Positions 1 to 7,029 of a stretch of DNA of 64,000 bases are shown here, piece after piece; within the stretch, counting starts at the first letter, position 1, and each line of letters starts with the position of its first letter. Source of the DNA: Butyrivibrio sp. GTDB taxonomy: Bacteria > Bacillota > Clostridia > Lachnospirales > Lachnospiraceae. Made by a program: the position numbers and the translations under genes. The stretch is taken from positions 1 to 64,000 of the forward strand of contig SVFV01000017.1 in assembly GCA_015056655.1 (NCBI GenBank), written 5' to 3'. The notes under the pieces were generated by a model, which was given only the letters and a program-made list of their open reading frames with translations, searched no databases and was not told where the DNA came from.

Positions 1-100
1 CCTTGCATCTATTATCTCACGGATTGCCCGCAAAGTCAGTAAATATCAGTGGTTATTAATTGTTGAGCACGCACTAATTATAATGAAGTTAACCCTAACA

Positions 101-131
101 AAAAAGAAGCCTCATAAAGGCTTCTAAAAAA
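101..131. terminator. Intrinsic terminator hairpin beside the partial tRNA-Arg copy
   Basis: A 7-bp stem AGAAGCC/GGCTTCT encloses a 7-nt loop and has A-runs on the left and right, so it reads as a terminator on either strand. It sits next to the partial tRNA-Arg copy exactly as the hairpin at 1389-1422 sits next to the intact tRNA. This suggests that terminator and tRNA 3' end were duplicated together. Confidence 0.6.
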
Positions 132-132
132 T

Positions 133-228
133 AACGTTCCCGATGTGGCGCTCGATGTCCGGGGGACATCGGTTTAGCGCTGACCGTAGTGGAACGGAGA
201 CCGAACACACGACCTTCCGCTTAGGAGG
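133..228 (-). repeat. Broken partial copy of tRNA-Arg(CCT) 3' half (candidate att site)
   Basis: AACGTTCCCGATGTG (133-147) and CGAACACACGACCTTCCGCTTAGGAGG (202-228) match, in the same orientation, the acceptor/T-arm and anticodon part of the intact tRNA-Arg at 1426-1499. About 54 nt of unrelated sequence separates the two blocks where the intact gene has only 3 nt. The D-arm and 5' acceptor strand are missing, so this cannot be a functional tRNA. Direct duplication of a tRNA 3' end about 1.3 kb from the gene is the usual footprint of a site-specific integration event; the reading as an att remnant is inference. Confidence 0.6.
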
Positions 229-280
229 AAAACGTTCACACTATAATATAGAAAGGAAGCGGATTCCAGAGACTCCACAA

Positions 281-307
281 TTTTGTCACTCACTTTTGTC
301 ACTCACC
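281..307. repeat. Left terminal repeat: tandem TTTTGTCACTCAC plus 12-bp inverted-repeat arm
   Basis: TTTTGTCACTCAC occurs twice in tandem (281-293 and 294-306). Bases 296-307 (TTGTCACTCACC) are the exact reverse complement of 1345-1356. The arm lies only a few bases beyond the stop codon of the HEPN gene. Apart from the partial tRNA and this repeat, bases 1-313 hold no gene I can support. Confidence 0.65.
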
Positions 308-313
308 ATCGTA

Positions 314-760
314 TCAGACCTTGTATTTACTACGAAAATGAGCAACATTACTCTTATACGATGGTTTGAGTGACACAAGCCAGTCTTCTGTTTCTATCAT
401 TGCACTTACAATAGAATCAATTCTAATAGAATAATTCAATGAGTACCTACTTTCAGCTTCCCATCTTGTATATTCTTTAGCATTCTTAACTATCTTCTTC
501 GGAACAGTAATACCATATTTCACACAGTAATTCTTTATAAGCAAATCAAGATTATGCGTATATAATTCCTGTATCTTATTGCCATTCTGGCTTTGGCTAT
601 TATATATAGAATACTTAAGGACTTTTTCTATAGCCTGCTGAATATGGTATGATGCCATATTCTTCATATCTTTAAGCTTAGTGTTAGTCTTATATGTATC
701 TATTGCCTGCCTTGCAACTATTAAGTCTGAAAGCGCTTTACTCAGGTATTCATCATACAT
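314..760 (-). CDS. HEPN-domain protein (HepT-like partner of the upstream nucleotidyltransferase)
   Basis: A 148-residue all-alpha protein. The helix 'YHIQQAIEKVLKYSIY' (about residues 38-53) is the usual HEPN signature, and the aromatic segment 'YTRWEAESRYSL' follows near residue 97. HEPN proteins paired with minimal nucleotidyltransferases act as toxins or RNA/nucleotide-binding partners in MNT/HEPN toxin-antitoxin modules. The gene overlaps the end of the MNT gene by 8 bp, so the two are probably translationally coupled. The R-x4-6-H RNase motif of active HepT toxins is not visible, so ribonuclease activity is uncertain. The family call is firm; the role as toxin is inferred from context. 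Confidence 0.75.
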   Translation of the reverse strand: MYDEYLSKALSDLIVARQAIDTYKTNTKLKDMKNMASYHIQQAIEKVLKYSIYNSQSQNGNKIQELYTHNLDLLIKNYCVKYGITVPKKIVKNAKEYTRWEAESRYSLNYSIRIDSIVSAMIETEDWLVSLKPSYKSNVAHFRSKYKV

Positions 761-1133
761 TTCTAAATATCACTCTTCCCTTCGTCAGTATATCTCTAGC
801 AACAAACTCTTTACTATTGTCTAATGCTTCTTGTGAATTAAACTGCAGAATATCGTAGTCCTGGTCTTCAGATATCTGATAAAGTTTTGTCGTAAAGTCA
901 TCATAAGCTTTAGACTTAAAAAGCTTTGACCTTGTCACATTACTGATAATGGCGAGGTCTATGTCTGACCTTTTCGTACATCTCTTTTCTAATGCTGAAC
1001 CAAAAAGGTATATAGTATCTATAAGTTTGCAATCGGCAGCTATTTCAATTATTTTCTCTATAATATCCCTCTTGATATCAGCGACACCTAAAGAATCTCC
1101 TATGTTGTTTTTAATGGTAACTATATTACACAT
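753..1133 (-). CDS. Minimal nucleotidyltransferase (MntA-like antitoxin)
   Basis: A 126-residue protein with the pol-beta nucleotidyltransferase signature 'LFGSALEKRCTKRSDIDLAI' (about residues 43-62): GS motif, then the D-x-D metal-binding pair. It has no other domain, which fits the MNT antitoxins that AMPylate or adenylylate their HEPN partner (family knowledge). It is the first gene of a two-gene unit with the HEPN gene. The ATG start has GAGG 8 nt upstream, and an extended -10 lies about 46 bp upstream. Both genes sit between inverted repeats and a partial tRNA copy, so horizontal acquisition is likely. Confidence 0.8.
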   Translation of the reverse strand: MCNIVTIKNNIGDSLGVADIKRDIIEKIIEIAADCKLIDTIYLFGSALEKRCTKRSDIDLAIISNVTRSKLFKSKAYDDFTTKLYQISEDQDYDILQFNSQEALDNSKEFVARDILTKGRVIFRNV

Positions 1134-1178
1134 AAGGAATACCTCATAATACAGCAGAACTTTATTTTTCTACAATTG

Positions 1179-1187
1179 ATTATATCA
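1179..1187 (-). promoter_or_regulatory. Extended -10 promoter for the MNT/HEPN pair
   Basis: Read on the minus strand the sequence is TGATATAAT, a TGn-extended -10 box, about 46 bp upstream of the MNT start codon. No convincing -35 is visible. It is the only promoter-like element in the 292-bp gap before the tRNA. Confidence 0.4.
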
Positions 1188-1344
1188 TTTTTTTACTGAT
1201 ATTATTTTACATACATGTCACAACAGCTATATTTTTCAATTTCACACTTGCCATACTAATAAGAATAATCACAAGTAATAGGATAATATTGTTATTTCCC
1301 TGACCGATATGAGAAGGTTATCTGAAATGAAGGATATGCTTATA

Positions 1345-1356
1345 GGTGAGTGACAA
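1345..1356. repeat. Right arm of the 12-bp inverted repeat around MNT/HEPN
   Basis: GGTGAGTGACAA is the exact reverse complement of 296-307. A related GGTGACAATA follows at 1370-1379, echoing the tandem copies at the left end. Multiple short terminal repeats are seen at the ends of some insertion sequences, but no transposase is present. Confidence 0.6.
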
Positions 1357-1388
1357 TTTAAGTAAATCTGGTGACAATAATATATAAA

Positions 1389-1422
1389 AAAGAAACCAAC
1401 TTCGTTAGAAACCAGTTTCTTT
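1389..1422 (-). terminator. Terminator downstream of tRNA-Arg
   Basis: An 8-bp stem AAAGAAAC/GTTTCTTT closes an 18-nt loop just past the tRNA 3' end on the minus strand and is followed by a T-rich stretch in that direction. It matches the position of the hairpin beside the partial tRNA copy at 101-131. Confidence 0.5.
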
Positions 1423-1425
1423 TAA

Positions 1426-1499
1426 CGTTCCCGATGTGATTCGAACACACGACCTTCCGCTTAGGAGGCGGACGCTCTATCCAGCTGAGCTACGAGAAC
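1426..1499 (-). tRNA. tRNA-Arg, anticodon CCT
   Basis: The minus strand folds into a full cloverleaf: 7-bp acceptor GTTCTCG/CGGGAAC (with one G-T pair), D-stem GCTC/GAGC, anticodon stem TCCGC/GCGGA with loop CTCCTAA (anticodon CCT, arginine AGG), and T-arm GTGTG-TTCGAAT-CACAT, with G as discriminator. The CCA tail is not encoded. Its 3' half is duplicated at 133-228. Confidence 0.95.
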
Positions 1500-1509
1500 A
1501 ACTATAAAA

Positions 1510-1525
1510 GCTTGCTACTACAAGC
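1510..1525 (-). terminator. Weak hairpin after the DUF3881 gene
   Basis: On the minus strand GCTTGTAGTAGCAAGC is followed by TTTTA. The 5-6 bp stem lies between the DUF3881 stop codon and the tRNA. It could be a weak terminator or a processing site if the tRNA is cotranscribed with the upstream genes. Confidence 0.35.
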
Positions 1526-1554
1526 GACTTTCATATTTTATCACAGTGAAATGC

Positions 1555-2445
1555 TCAGTTCAACTGCTCTGGATAATTTACAAAGCCCTGCATCCAGATA
1601 TTTCCTTTGAATCTTCTACCTGGTTTAGGTTCGCCAAGGAGGTCCTTTCTGTTTATGCAGACATCAAAGATAAGTTCATTGCAATTGATGGTCATGACTA
1701 CTATTGTCTGGCCGGTTATCTTGTTGATTACTTCCTTGCAATCTTCGATTTCACCCATGATAGAATACTGATCGCACTCTACTCCGAAGGGCATAAAGTA
1801 ATTATCGATGATTGTGTAAATGTCAGAAGTTCTAATCTGCTTGGAAATCACGCTATAAGTATCCATGTCTTCCATAGATAATGTTTCAATAGCGTTCTCA
1901 TCTCCCTTTCTCGCTTTGTTCATAAGCTTTTCTCTTGCTCTTGTTCTTTTCTTGGCAAAAGATTTGTCGCTGTCTGACTTGGCGATTGGCATCATGATTG
2001 TTCCATTAAGTGAAAGTGCAGATAAAGTGAGGGTTGTTCCTTTAATTGGGAAACGGTCCTCATTCTGAACTTTAATATATGGAATCATGTTCTGCAGATA
2101 GAAAATTAGAGTAACTCCAACTCGAAGGTCATCGCAGACTCCGGCGTATGATTCGTTAGCCGCATGTCTAGAAACTGTGATGTCTTCCTCAGTTGTAACT
2201 CTGGTTCCTCTGATATAAGGATAGTAATAATCGTATAAGAATTTATCCTGTTCGTTGAATTCACCACAAACGCAAATTCCGATTCCGTCGGCGAAATCCT
2301 TACAGAACTCGCCGATGAGTTTTTCACCATCCTTAGTTACATAGGATCTTGAGTCTGCCTGCTGAACAGTCATGGCTATAAGGTTCTGAATTTCTTCTCT
2401 GGATTTTAAGTTTTCAAAGCCAACGGCCCTTAAATAGTTATGCAT
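1555..2445 (-). CDS. DUF3881 family protein
   Basis: A 296-residue soluble protein matching the Lachnospiraceae family DUF3881, recognised from the N-terminus 'MHNYLRAVGF' and from its place beside serS. It has no signal peptide, membrane segment or known catalytic motif, and its function is unknown. A basic patch around 'KKRTRAREKLMNKARKG' lies near residue 170. The ORF track begins at a GTG (2454), but AAGGAGG abuts that codon, while the ATG at 2445 has an 8-nt spacing; I choose the ATG. It lies about 36 bp downstream of serS and is probably cotranscribed with it. Confidence 0.75.
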   Translation of the reverse strand: MHNYLRAVGFENLKSREEIQNLIAMTVQQADSRSYVTKDGEKLIGEFCKDFADGIGICVCGEFNEQDKFLYDYYYPYIRGTRVTTEEDITVSRHAANESYAGVCDDLRVGVTLIFYLQNMIPYIKVQNEDRFPIKGTTLTLSALSLNGTIMMPIAKSDSDKSFAKKRTRAREKLMNKARKGDENAIETLSMEDMDTYSVISKQIRTSDIYTIIDNYFMPFGVECDQYSIMGEIEDCKEVINKITGQTIVVMTINCNELIFDVCINRKDLLGEPKPGRRFKGNIWMQGFVNYPEQLN

Positions 2446-2481
2446 GGATTTCACCTCCTTTCCGGAATTATATTTATTGCA

Positions 2482-3768
2482 TTACTTAACAGGAATAAGT
2501 TTTTCTTTTCCACCCATGTAAGGTCTGAGTGCTACAGGTACATTCACTGATCCATCCTCATTGAGGTTGTTCTCAAGGAATGCGATGAGCATACGAGGCG
2601 GAGCAACTACTGTATTGTTAAGTGTGTGAGCAAGGTAGTTTCCATCCTTACCCTTGATACGAATCTTAAGTCTTCTAGCCTGAGCATCACCAAGGTTAGA
2701 GCAGCTACCAACTTCAAAGTACTTCTTCTGTCTGGGTGACCATGCTTCTACGTCACAACTCTTGCACTTAAGGTCTGCAAGGTCTCCTGAGCAGCACTCA
2801 AGAGTACGTACAGGAATATCAAGTGAACGGAACAGATCTACTGTGTTCTGCCAAAGCTTGTCATACCAAGCCTTTGACTCTTCAGGCTTACATACAACGA
2901 TCATCTCCTGCTTCTCAAACTGGTGAATTCTGTAAACACCACGCTCCTCAATACCATGAGCACCTTTCTCTTTTCTGAAACAAGGTGAATAGCTTGTAAG
3001 AGTCTGAGGAAGTTCTTCCTCCATGATCTGCTGATCCTTGAACTTACCGATCATTGAATGCTCACTTGTACCGATGAGGTAAAGGTCCTCGCCCTCAATC
3101 TTGTACATCATAGCTTCCATTTCAGGGAAACTCATAACACCTTCAACAACATTGCCATGAATCATGTAAGGAGGAATGCAATATGTAAATCCTCTGTCAA
3201 TCATGAAGTCTCTTGCATAAGAGATAACTGCTGAGTGAAGTCTTGCAATGTCACCCATGAGGTAGTAGAAGCCGTTACCAGCTACTCTTCTTGCAGCTTC
3301 GAAATCTACACCATTGAATCTCTCCATAATATCTGTGTGATAAGGAATTTCAAAATCAGGAACTACAGGATCACCATACTTCTGGATTTCAACGTTCTCT
3401 GAATCATCTTTACCAATAGGAACTGTCTCATCAATAATCTGAGGAATAACCATCATGATCTTCATGACTTTTTCATCAACAACCTTCTGATTCTCCTCAA
3501 GCTCTTCAAGGCGCTTAGCAAAAGCTGCTACTTCTGCCTTCTTAGCTTCAGCTTCTTCCTTTTTGCCCTGACCCATGAGCATACCGATTTCTTTTGAAAT
3601 CTTATTTCTGTTTGCACGAAGCTCATCAGCTTCCTGCTGATTAGATCTTCTCTCGTTATCAAGCTCGATTACTTCATCAACAAGTGGAAGCTTCTCGTCC
3701 TGGAATTTTTTCTTAATGTTTTCTTTTACTACGTCCGGATTTTCTCTTAGAAATCTGATATCAATCAT
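2482..3768 (-). CDS. serS: Seryl-tRNA synthetase
   Basis: This 428-residue class II synthetase charges tRNA-Ser and tRNA-Sec with serine in the cytoplasm. The N-terminal 'MIDIRFLRENPDVV' leads into the long antiparallel coiled-coil arm (about 30-105) that grips the tRNA long variable arm. The catalytic core shows TSEH (234-237), motif 2 around 'CFRKEKGAHGIEERG' and motif 3 near the C-terminus ('ALRPYMGG'). The region at 325-338 contains four cysteines (C325, C326, C335, C338) where common bacterial enzymes have 'CTGD...YDIE'; this looks like a subfamily feature. An AGGGG ribosome site precedes the ATG. It sits 18 bp after the DUF4446 gene in the parA-parB-DUF4446 operon. Confidence 0.95.
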   Translation of the reverse strand: MIDIRFLRENPDVVKENIKKKFQDEKLPLVDEVIELDNERRSNQQEADELRANRNKISKEIGMLMGQGKKEEAEAKKAEVAAFAKRLEELEENQKVVDEKVMKIMMVIPQIIDETVPIGKDDSENVEIQKYGDPVVPDFEIPYHTDIMERFNGVDFEAARRVAGNGFYYLMGDIARLHSAVISYARDFMIDRGFTYCIPPYMIHGNVVEGVMSFPEMEAMMYKIEGEDLYLIGTSEHSMIGKFKDQQIMEEELPQTLTSYSPCFRKEKGAHGIEERGVYRIHQFEKQEMIVVCKPEESKAWYDKLWQNTVDLFRSLDIPVRTLECCSGDLADLKCKSCDVEAWSPRQKKYFEVGSCSNLGDAQARRLKIRIKGKDGNYLAHTLNNTVVAPPRMLIAFLENNLNEDGSVNVPVALRPYMGGKEKLIPVK

Positions 3769-3786
3769 TTTCTCATCCCCTTTAAT

Positions 3787-4299
3787 TTAATTAAGATAAT
3801 TTATTGCTTTATCAAGTGCCTGCTGCTCCTCATCACCAAGCTCAAGATTGCATAATCCATTTTTTATTTCTTTTGAATATGTGTAGTTACCATCGGAACT
3901 ATGCACTGAATTCAAAATGAATCCGTTATTGTCTTCATCCAGAAGTGCAAGTGAATAACTAAGCTGACCACCCATCTGGTTGAATGCATCATATTTTACT
4001 ATACCAATCTTCTGAAAGCAAAATGCCAGGCGATTGTATAAGTCATTGATGTTTTTACGATTCTTTTCTGTTTCGATTTTGATAAACTTATTATCTTCAA
4101 AAAGTGCTACTATCTCATCCTCAAGTGATGCTGCGTCTTTACCCTTCATGAACTTTGCAATCTGTGCTTTGATTGCCTTGATTTTTTTGTTCTGAAGAAT
4201 CAGCATAACTATCATTATCAGGATGATAAGTACTAGGCAGATAATAATATATGCAATGTCAATGTTCAATCCCAAACTGTTAAATAAGTTACTATTCAT
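3787..4299 (-). CDS. DUF4446 membrane-anchored protein
   Basis: A 170-residue protein with one N-terminal membrane helix (about 14-36, 'IAYIIICLVLIILIMIVMLI'), a charged coiled-coil stretch (40-90) and a C-terminal domain with 'FQKIGIVKYDAFNQMGG' and 'LALLD...GFILNSVHSS'. This is the DUF4446 family, which lies beside parB and serS in many Clostridia. Its function is unknown; a link to chromosome segregation is suggested only by the operon. The body of the protein should be cytoplasmic. Confidence 0.85.
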   Translation of the reverse strand: MNSNLFNSLGLNIDIAYIIICLVLIILIMIVMLILQNKKIKAIKAQIAKFMKGKDAASLEDEIVALFEDNKFIKIETEKNRKNINDLYNRLAFCFQKIGIVKYDAFNQMGGQLSYSLALLDEDNNGFILNSVHSSDGNYTYSKEIKNGLCNLELGDEEQQALDKAINYLN

Positions 4300-4323
4300 T
4301 TAAGAGCTCCCCACAAGTCTTTT

Positions 4324-5217
4324 TTATCTATATAATCTTTCGGTGATTTTCTCAAGATCATCTGTACTGTAAAATTCGATTTCGATTTTACCAGTGCCAT
4401 CACCCTTGGATACTATCTCTACCTTAGTGCCGATAGCCTGCTTGCATTTCTCTTCTAATTCTCTGTAAGCTGATTCAACACTTTCATTTTTCTGAACCTT
4501 GTTCTTTTTCTTGGAAGGTTTACCAAGATTTTTAACAAGCTTCTCAGTATCTCTAACGCTCATCTTCTCATCGAAAATCTGCTCAGCAATCTGAAGCTGT
4601 TCCTCAGGATTCTCGATTGAGATAATAGCTCTTGCATGTCCGGTACTAAGTTTACCATCAATTACCATCTGTCTAACTTCTTCACAAAGTTTAAGAAGAC
4701 GAAGTGAGTTGGTAATTGCTACTCGGCTCTTAGAAACTTTCTCAGCGACTACATCCTGTGTATATCCAAAATCATCAATAAGTTTTTTGAAAGCAAGTGC
4801 TTCATCAATAGGATTGAGATCATCTCTCTGGATGTTATCGATAAGAGCGTACTCAGCGATTTCTTCCTCAGTAAGATTTTTGATGATAACCGGAACTTCT
4901 TTAAGTCCAGCCTTTTTTGCTGCTCTCCATCTTCTCTCACCACCGATGATTTCATAGTGATCTTTTCTATCCTGAACAATGAGAGGATTTATAATTCCAT
5001 GCTGCTTAATTGATTCTGAAAGTTCAATAAGCTTATCCTCATCAAAAGTTTTTCTAGGCTGATCTCTGTTAGGTTCAACCTTTGTAATATTTACTATTGA
5101 TACCTGACCCTCTTCAGGTACATCTGTTGTCTTTCCACTTTTGGAAGCAGCAGGTGCCGGAGCAATCAATGCATCAAGTCCTTTTCCTAATCCCCTTTTT
5201 GCATTTTTCGGTGCCAT
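4324..5217 (-). CDS. parB: Chromosome-partitioning protein ParB (Spo0J)
   Basis: A 297-residue ParB/Spo0J CTPase that loads onto parS and spreads along DNA, helping SMC loading and origin segregation. The CTP-binding segment 'IIGGERRWRAAKKAG' (about residues 90-104) has the GERRxR motif, followed by the helix-turn-helix ('YTQDVVAEKVSKSRVAITNSLR') and a short C-terminal dimer domain. A serine/proline/alanine-rich linker follows the N-terminal 'GLGKGLDALI', the segment that normally stimulates ParA ATPase. A parS site lies in the 67-bp gap between it and parA. Confidence 0.95.
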   Translation of the reverse strand: MAPKNAKRGLGKGLDALIAPAPAASKSGKTTDVPEEGQVSIVNITKVEPNRDQPRKTFDEDKLIELSESIKQHGIINPLIVQDRKDHYEIIGGERRWRAAKKAGLKEVPVIIKNLTEEEIAEYALIDNIQRDDLNPIDEALAFKKLIDDFGYTQDVVAEKVSKSRVAITNSLRLLKLCEEVRQMVIDGKLSTGHARAIISIENPEEQLQIAEQIFDEKMSVRDTEKLVKNLGKPSKKKNKVQKNESVESAYRELEEKCKQAIGTKVEIVSKGDGTGKIEIEFYSTDDLEKITERLYR

Positions 5218-5244
5218 AATTTCCTCTTTCTATATTTAGTATTA

Positions 5245-5260
5245 TGTTTCACGTGAAACA
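5245..5260. promoter_or_regulatory. parS site 1
   Basis: TGTTTCACGTGAAACA is a perfect 16-bp match to the parS palindrome bound by Spo0J/ParB. It lies between parA and parB. Confidence 0.97.
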
Positions 5261-5284
5261 CTAATTATTGTATTTACTATTTTA

Positions 5285-6049
5285 TCAGAATTTTCTTCCG
5301 ATTACTTCATCTGCAAGTAATCTATATGCTTCTGCACCGGAAGATTTGGAATCATATAAGTTGATTGGAAGACCATAACTGGGAGCTTCTGCTAATCTTA
5401 TATTTCTTGGAATGATTGTCTTATAAACATTCTCGTTTATGTGATCTTTTACATTCTCAACAACCTGCATTGAAAGATTTGTTCTGGAATCATACATTGT
5501 AAATATGACACCTTCCATCTCCAGGTCATTGTTCAGTCTCTCTTTTACAAGGTTAACTGTATGTACTAACTGACTAAGTCCTTCAAGTGCATAGTACTCA
5601 CACTGAATAGGAACAAGAACAGTATTAGCTGTAGTCATAGCATTAATTGTCAGCATACTAAGTGAAGGAGGACAATCAATAATAATGAAGTCATAATTAT
5701 TTCTAATACTCTCAACTGCATTCTTAAGAATATATTCCTTATGCTCCATATCAATAAGTTCAATTTCAACAGCAGCAAGATTTACATTAGAAGGAATAAT
5801 ATCTACTCCATCAACAACATCTTTATAAAGTGCTTCTTCTACTTCACACTCTCCGATGAGTAATTCATAAATTGTATTTTCCATCTGATTCTTATTGAGA
5901 CCAAATCCACTGGTTGTATTTCCCTGGGGATCTGTATCTATAACTAAAACTTTCTTACCTTTTTCTGCAAGAGTAGCAGAAAGATTTATAGATGTGGTAG
6001 TTTTTCCAACGCCACCTTTTTGATTTGCAATTGCTATTGCTCTTCCCAT
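5285..6049 (-). CDS. parA: Chromosome-partitioning ATPase ParA (Soj)
   Basis: A 254-residue deviant-Walker ATPase. The P-loop 'KGGVGKTTTSINLSATLA' (residues 10-27) has the signature lysine before GKTT; 'VLVIDTDPQGNTTSGFG' is the switch I region and 'FIIIDCPPSL' is Walker B. It binds DNA as an ATP dimer and works with ParB and parS in origin segregation, and in Bacillus it also modulates DnaA. The length is typical of chromosomal Soj. A start with GAGGGAGAG upstream fits, and an extended -10 lies about 38 bp before it. Confidence 0.95.
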   Translation of the reverse strand: MGRAIAIANQKGGVGKTTTSINLSATLAEKGKKVLVIDTDPQGNTTSGFGLNKNQMENTIYELLIGECEVEEALYKDVVDGVDIIPSNVNLAAVEIELIDMEHKEYILKNAVESIRNNYDFIIIDCPPSLSMLTINAMTTANTVLVPIQCEYYALEGLSQLVHTVNLVKERLNNDLEMEGVIFTMYDSRTNLSMQVVENVKDHINENVYKTIIPRNIRLAEAPSYGLPINLYDSKSSGAEAYRLLADEVIGRKF

Positions 6050-6086
6050 TTCATCTCTCCCTCTTTATTTTTTAGCTCAATTACGT

Positions 6087-6095
6087 ATTATATCA
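6087..6095 (-). promoter_or_regulatory. Extended -10 promoter of the parA operon
   Basis: Read on the minus strand the sequence is TGATATAAT, a TGn-extended -10 box about 38 bp upstream of the parA start. The -35 region is poor (TATTTATTTT). Genes parA, parB, DUF4446 and serS probably share this promoter. Confidence 0.5.
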
Positions 6096-6196
6096 CAAAT
6101 AAAATAAATATCTCTTGGCAAATTGTTTAAATTATTCATTCAAATCAAGTGATATTAATGTTTCACGGATTAAAATAACTATATATTGGGTTTCGA

Positions 6197-6212
6197 TGTT
6201 TCACGTGAAACA
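6197..6212. promoter_or_regulatory. parS site 2
   Basis: A second perfect TGTTTCACGTGAAACA lies in the rsmG-parA gap, 48 bp from site 3. A half site, TGTTTCACG, is also present at 6159-6167 and may be a decayed fourth copy. Confidence 0.97.
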
Positions 6213-6244
6213 ATTTGTGGTAAAAAATATTTTTCAAATTGTAA

Positions 6245-6260
6245 TGTTTCACGTGAAACA
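6245..6260. promoter_or_regulatory. parS site 3
   Basis: A third perfect copy of the ParB palindrome, immediately past the rsmG stop codon. Sites 2 and 3 are spaced 48 bp start to start. Confidence 0.97.
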
Positions 6261-6271
6261 AATTATATTTT

Positions 6272-7009
6272 TTATAAAGGACTCTTCTGAGGAGTTCCAG
6301 CCTTACGAGGATATTTAGATGAAGTAGGTTGAGTCTTATTAATAATACAAATAGCTCTCTGAATATCACTATCAGGAAGAGTGAACTCATTAACTGAATT
6401 TAACTTTCCACCTAAAAGGAATATTGCACTATTTGCTTCAGCAACTTCTTCGGAAGCTTTGTCCCCTTTATAAGAAAGGAACGATCCGCCGACTCTTATA
6501 TATGGAAGACAATACTCACAGAGAGTTGAAAATCTGGCAACTGCTCTTGAAACAGCTATATCAAATTTTTCTCTAAGCTCTCCATTTTTAGAATCAGAAA
6601 AATCTTCTGCTCTTCCATGAACCGTAGTTATACTACCTTCATCATTTAATGAAAGTTCATCTATAACATGATTCAAAAATCCAATTCTCTTTTGTAAGGA
6701 ATCAAGTAATGTAACATTAAGCTTAGGAAAAACTATCTTCAAAACAATACCAGGAAATCCAGCACCTGTTCCTATATCAATTAAAGATAAGTTGTCTTTT
6801 GTAAAATCAAAAAACTGAGCTGATGAAACACTATCAGTAAAATGAAGCTTACATACTTCATCAAAATCTGTTATAGCTGTAAGATTCATTTTATTATTCC
6901 AATCAACTAATAACTCATAATATTTGTCGAGCTGTTCTATCTGCTTATCAGTTAGTTCTATTTCAAAAGATTTAAAATCTTTTAACATAGATTCGTAATT
7001 ATGTGTCAC
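6272..7009 (-). CDS. rsmG: 16S rRNA (guanine-527-N7) methyltransferase RsmG
   Basis: A 245-residue SAM-dependent methyltransferase (GidB) that modifies G527 of 16S rRNA; its loss is known to give low-level streptomycin resistance. The SAM-binding motif 'LIDIGTGAGFPGIVLKIVFP' (about 84-103) is intact, as are 'FDIAVSRAVA' and the C-terminal 'YPRKAGTPQKSPL'. The start is GTG, supported by GGAGG 7 nt upstream. It follows mnmG by 20 bp in the conserved mnmE-mnmG-rsmG order. Confidence 0.95.
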   Translation of the reverse strand: MTHNYESMLKDFKSFEIELTDKQIEQLDKYYELLVDWNNKMNLTAITDFDEVCKLHFTDSVSSAQFFDFTKDNLSLIDIGTGAGFPGIVLKIVFPKLNVTLLDSLQKRIGFLNHVIDELSLNDEGSITTVHGRAEDFSDSKNGELREKFDIAVSRAVARFSTLCEYCLPYIRVGGSFLSYKGDKASEEVAEANSAIFLLGGKLNSVNEFTLPDSDIQRAICIINKTQPTSSKYPRKAGTPQKSPL

Positions 7010-7029
7010 TTATAATCCTCCAGGAGAAA

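Noticed and set aside
2-126. Open frame of about 41 codons at the window's left edge
   Set aside because: It has no recognisable motif and ends in the terminator hairpin; too short to call as a gene fragment.
143-373. 76-aa plus-strand ORF
   Set aside because: It runs through the partial tRNA copy, the terminal repeats and the end of the HEPN gene, and has no ribosome site.
1546-1881. 111-aa plus-strand ORF opposite the DUF3881 gene
   Set aside because: It lies almost wholly on the antisense of a well-supported gene and has no ribosome site.
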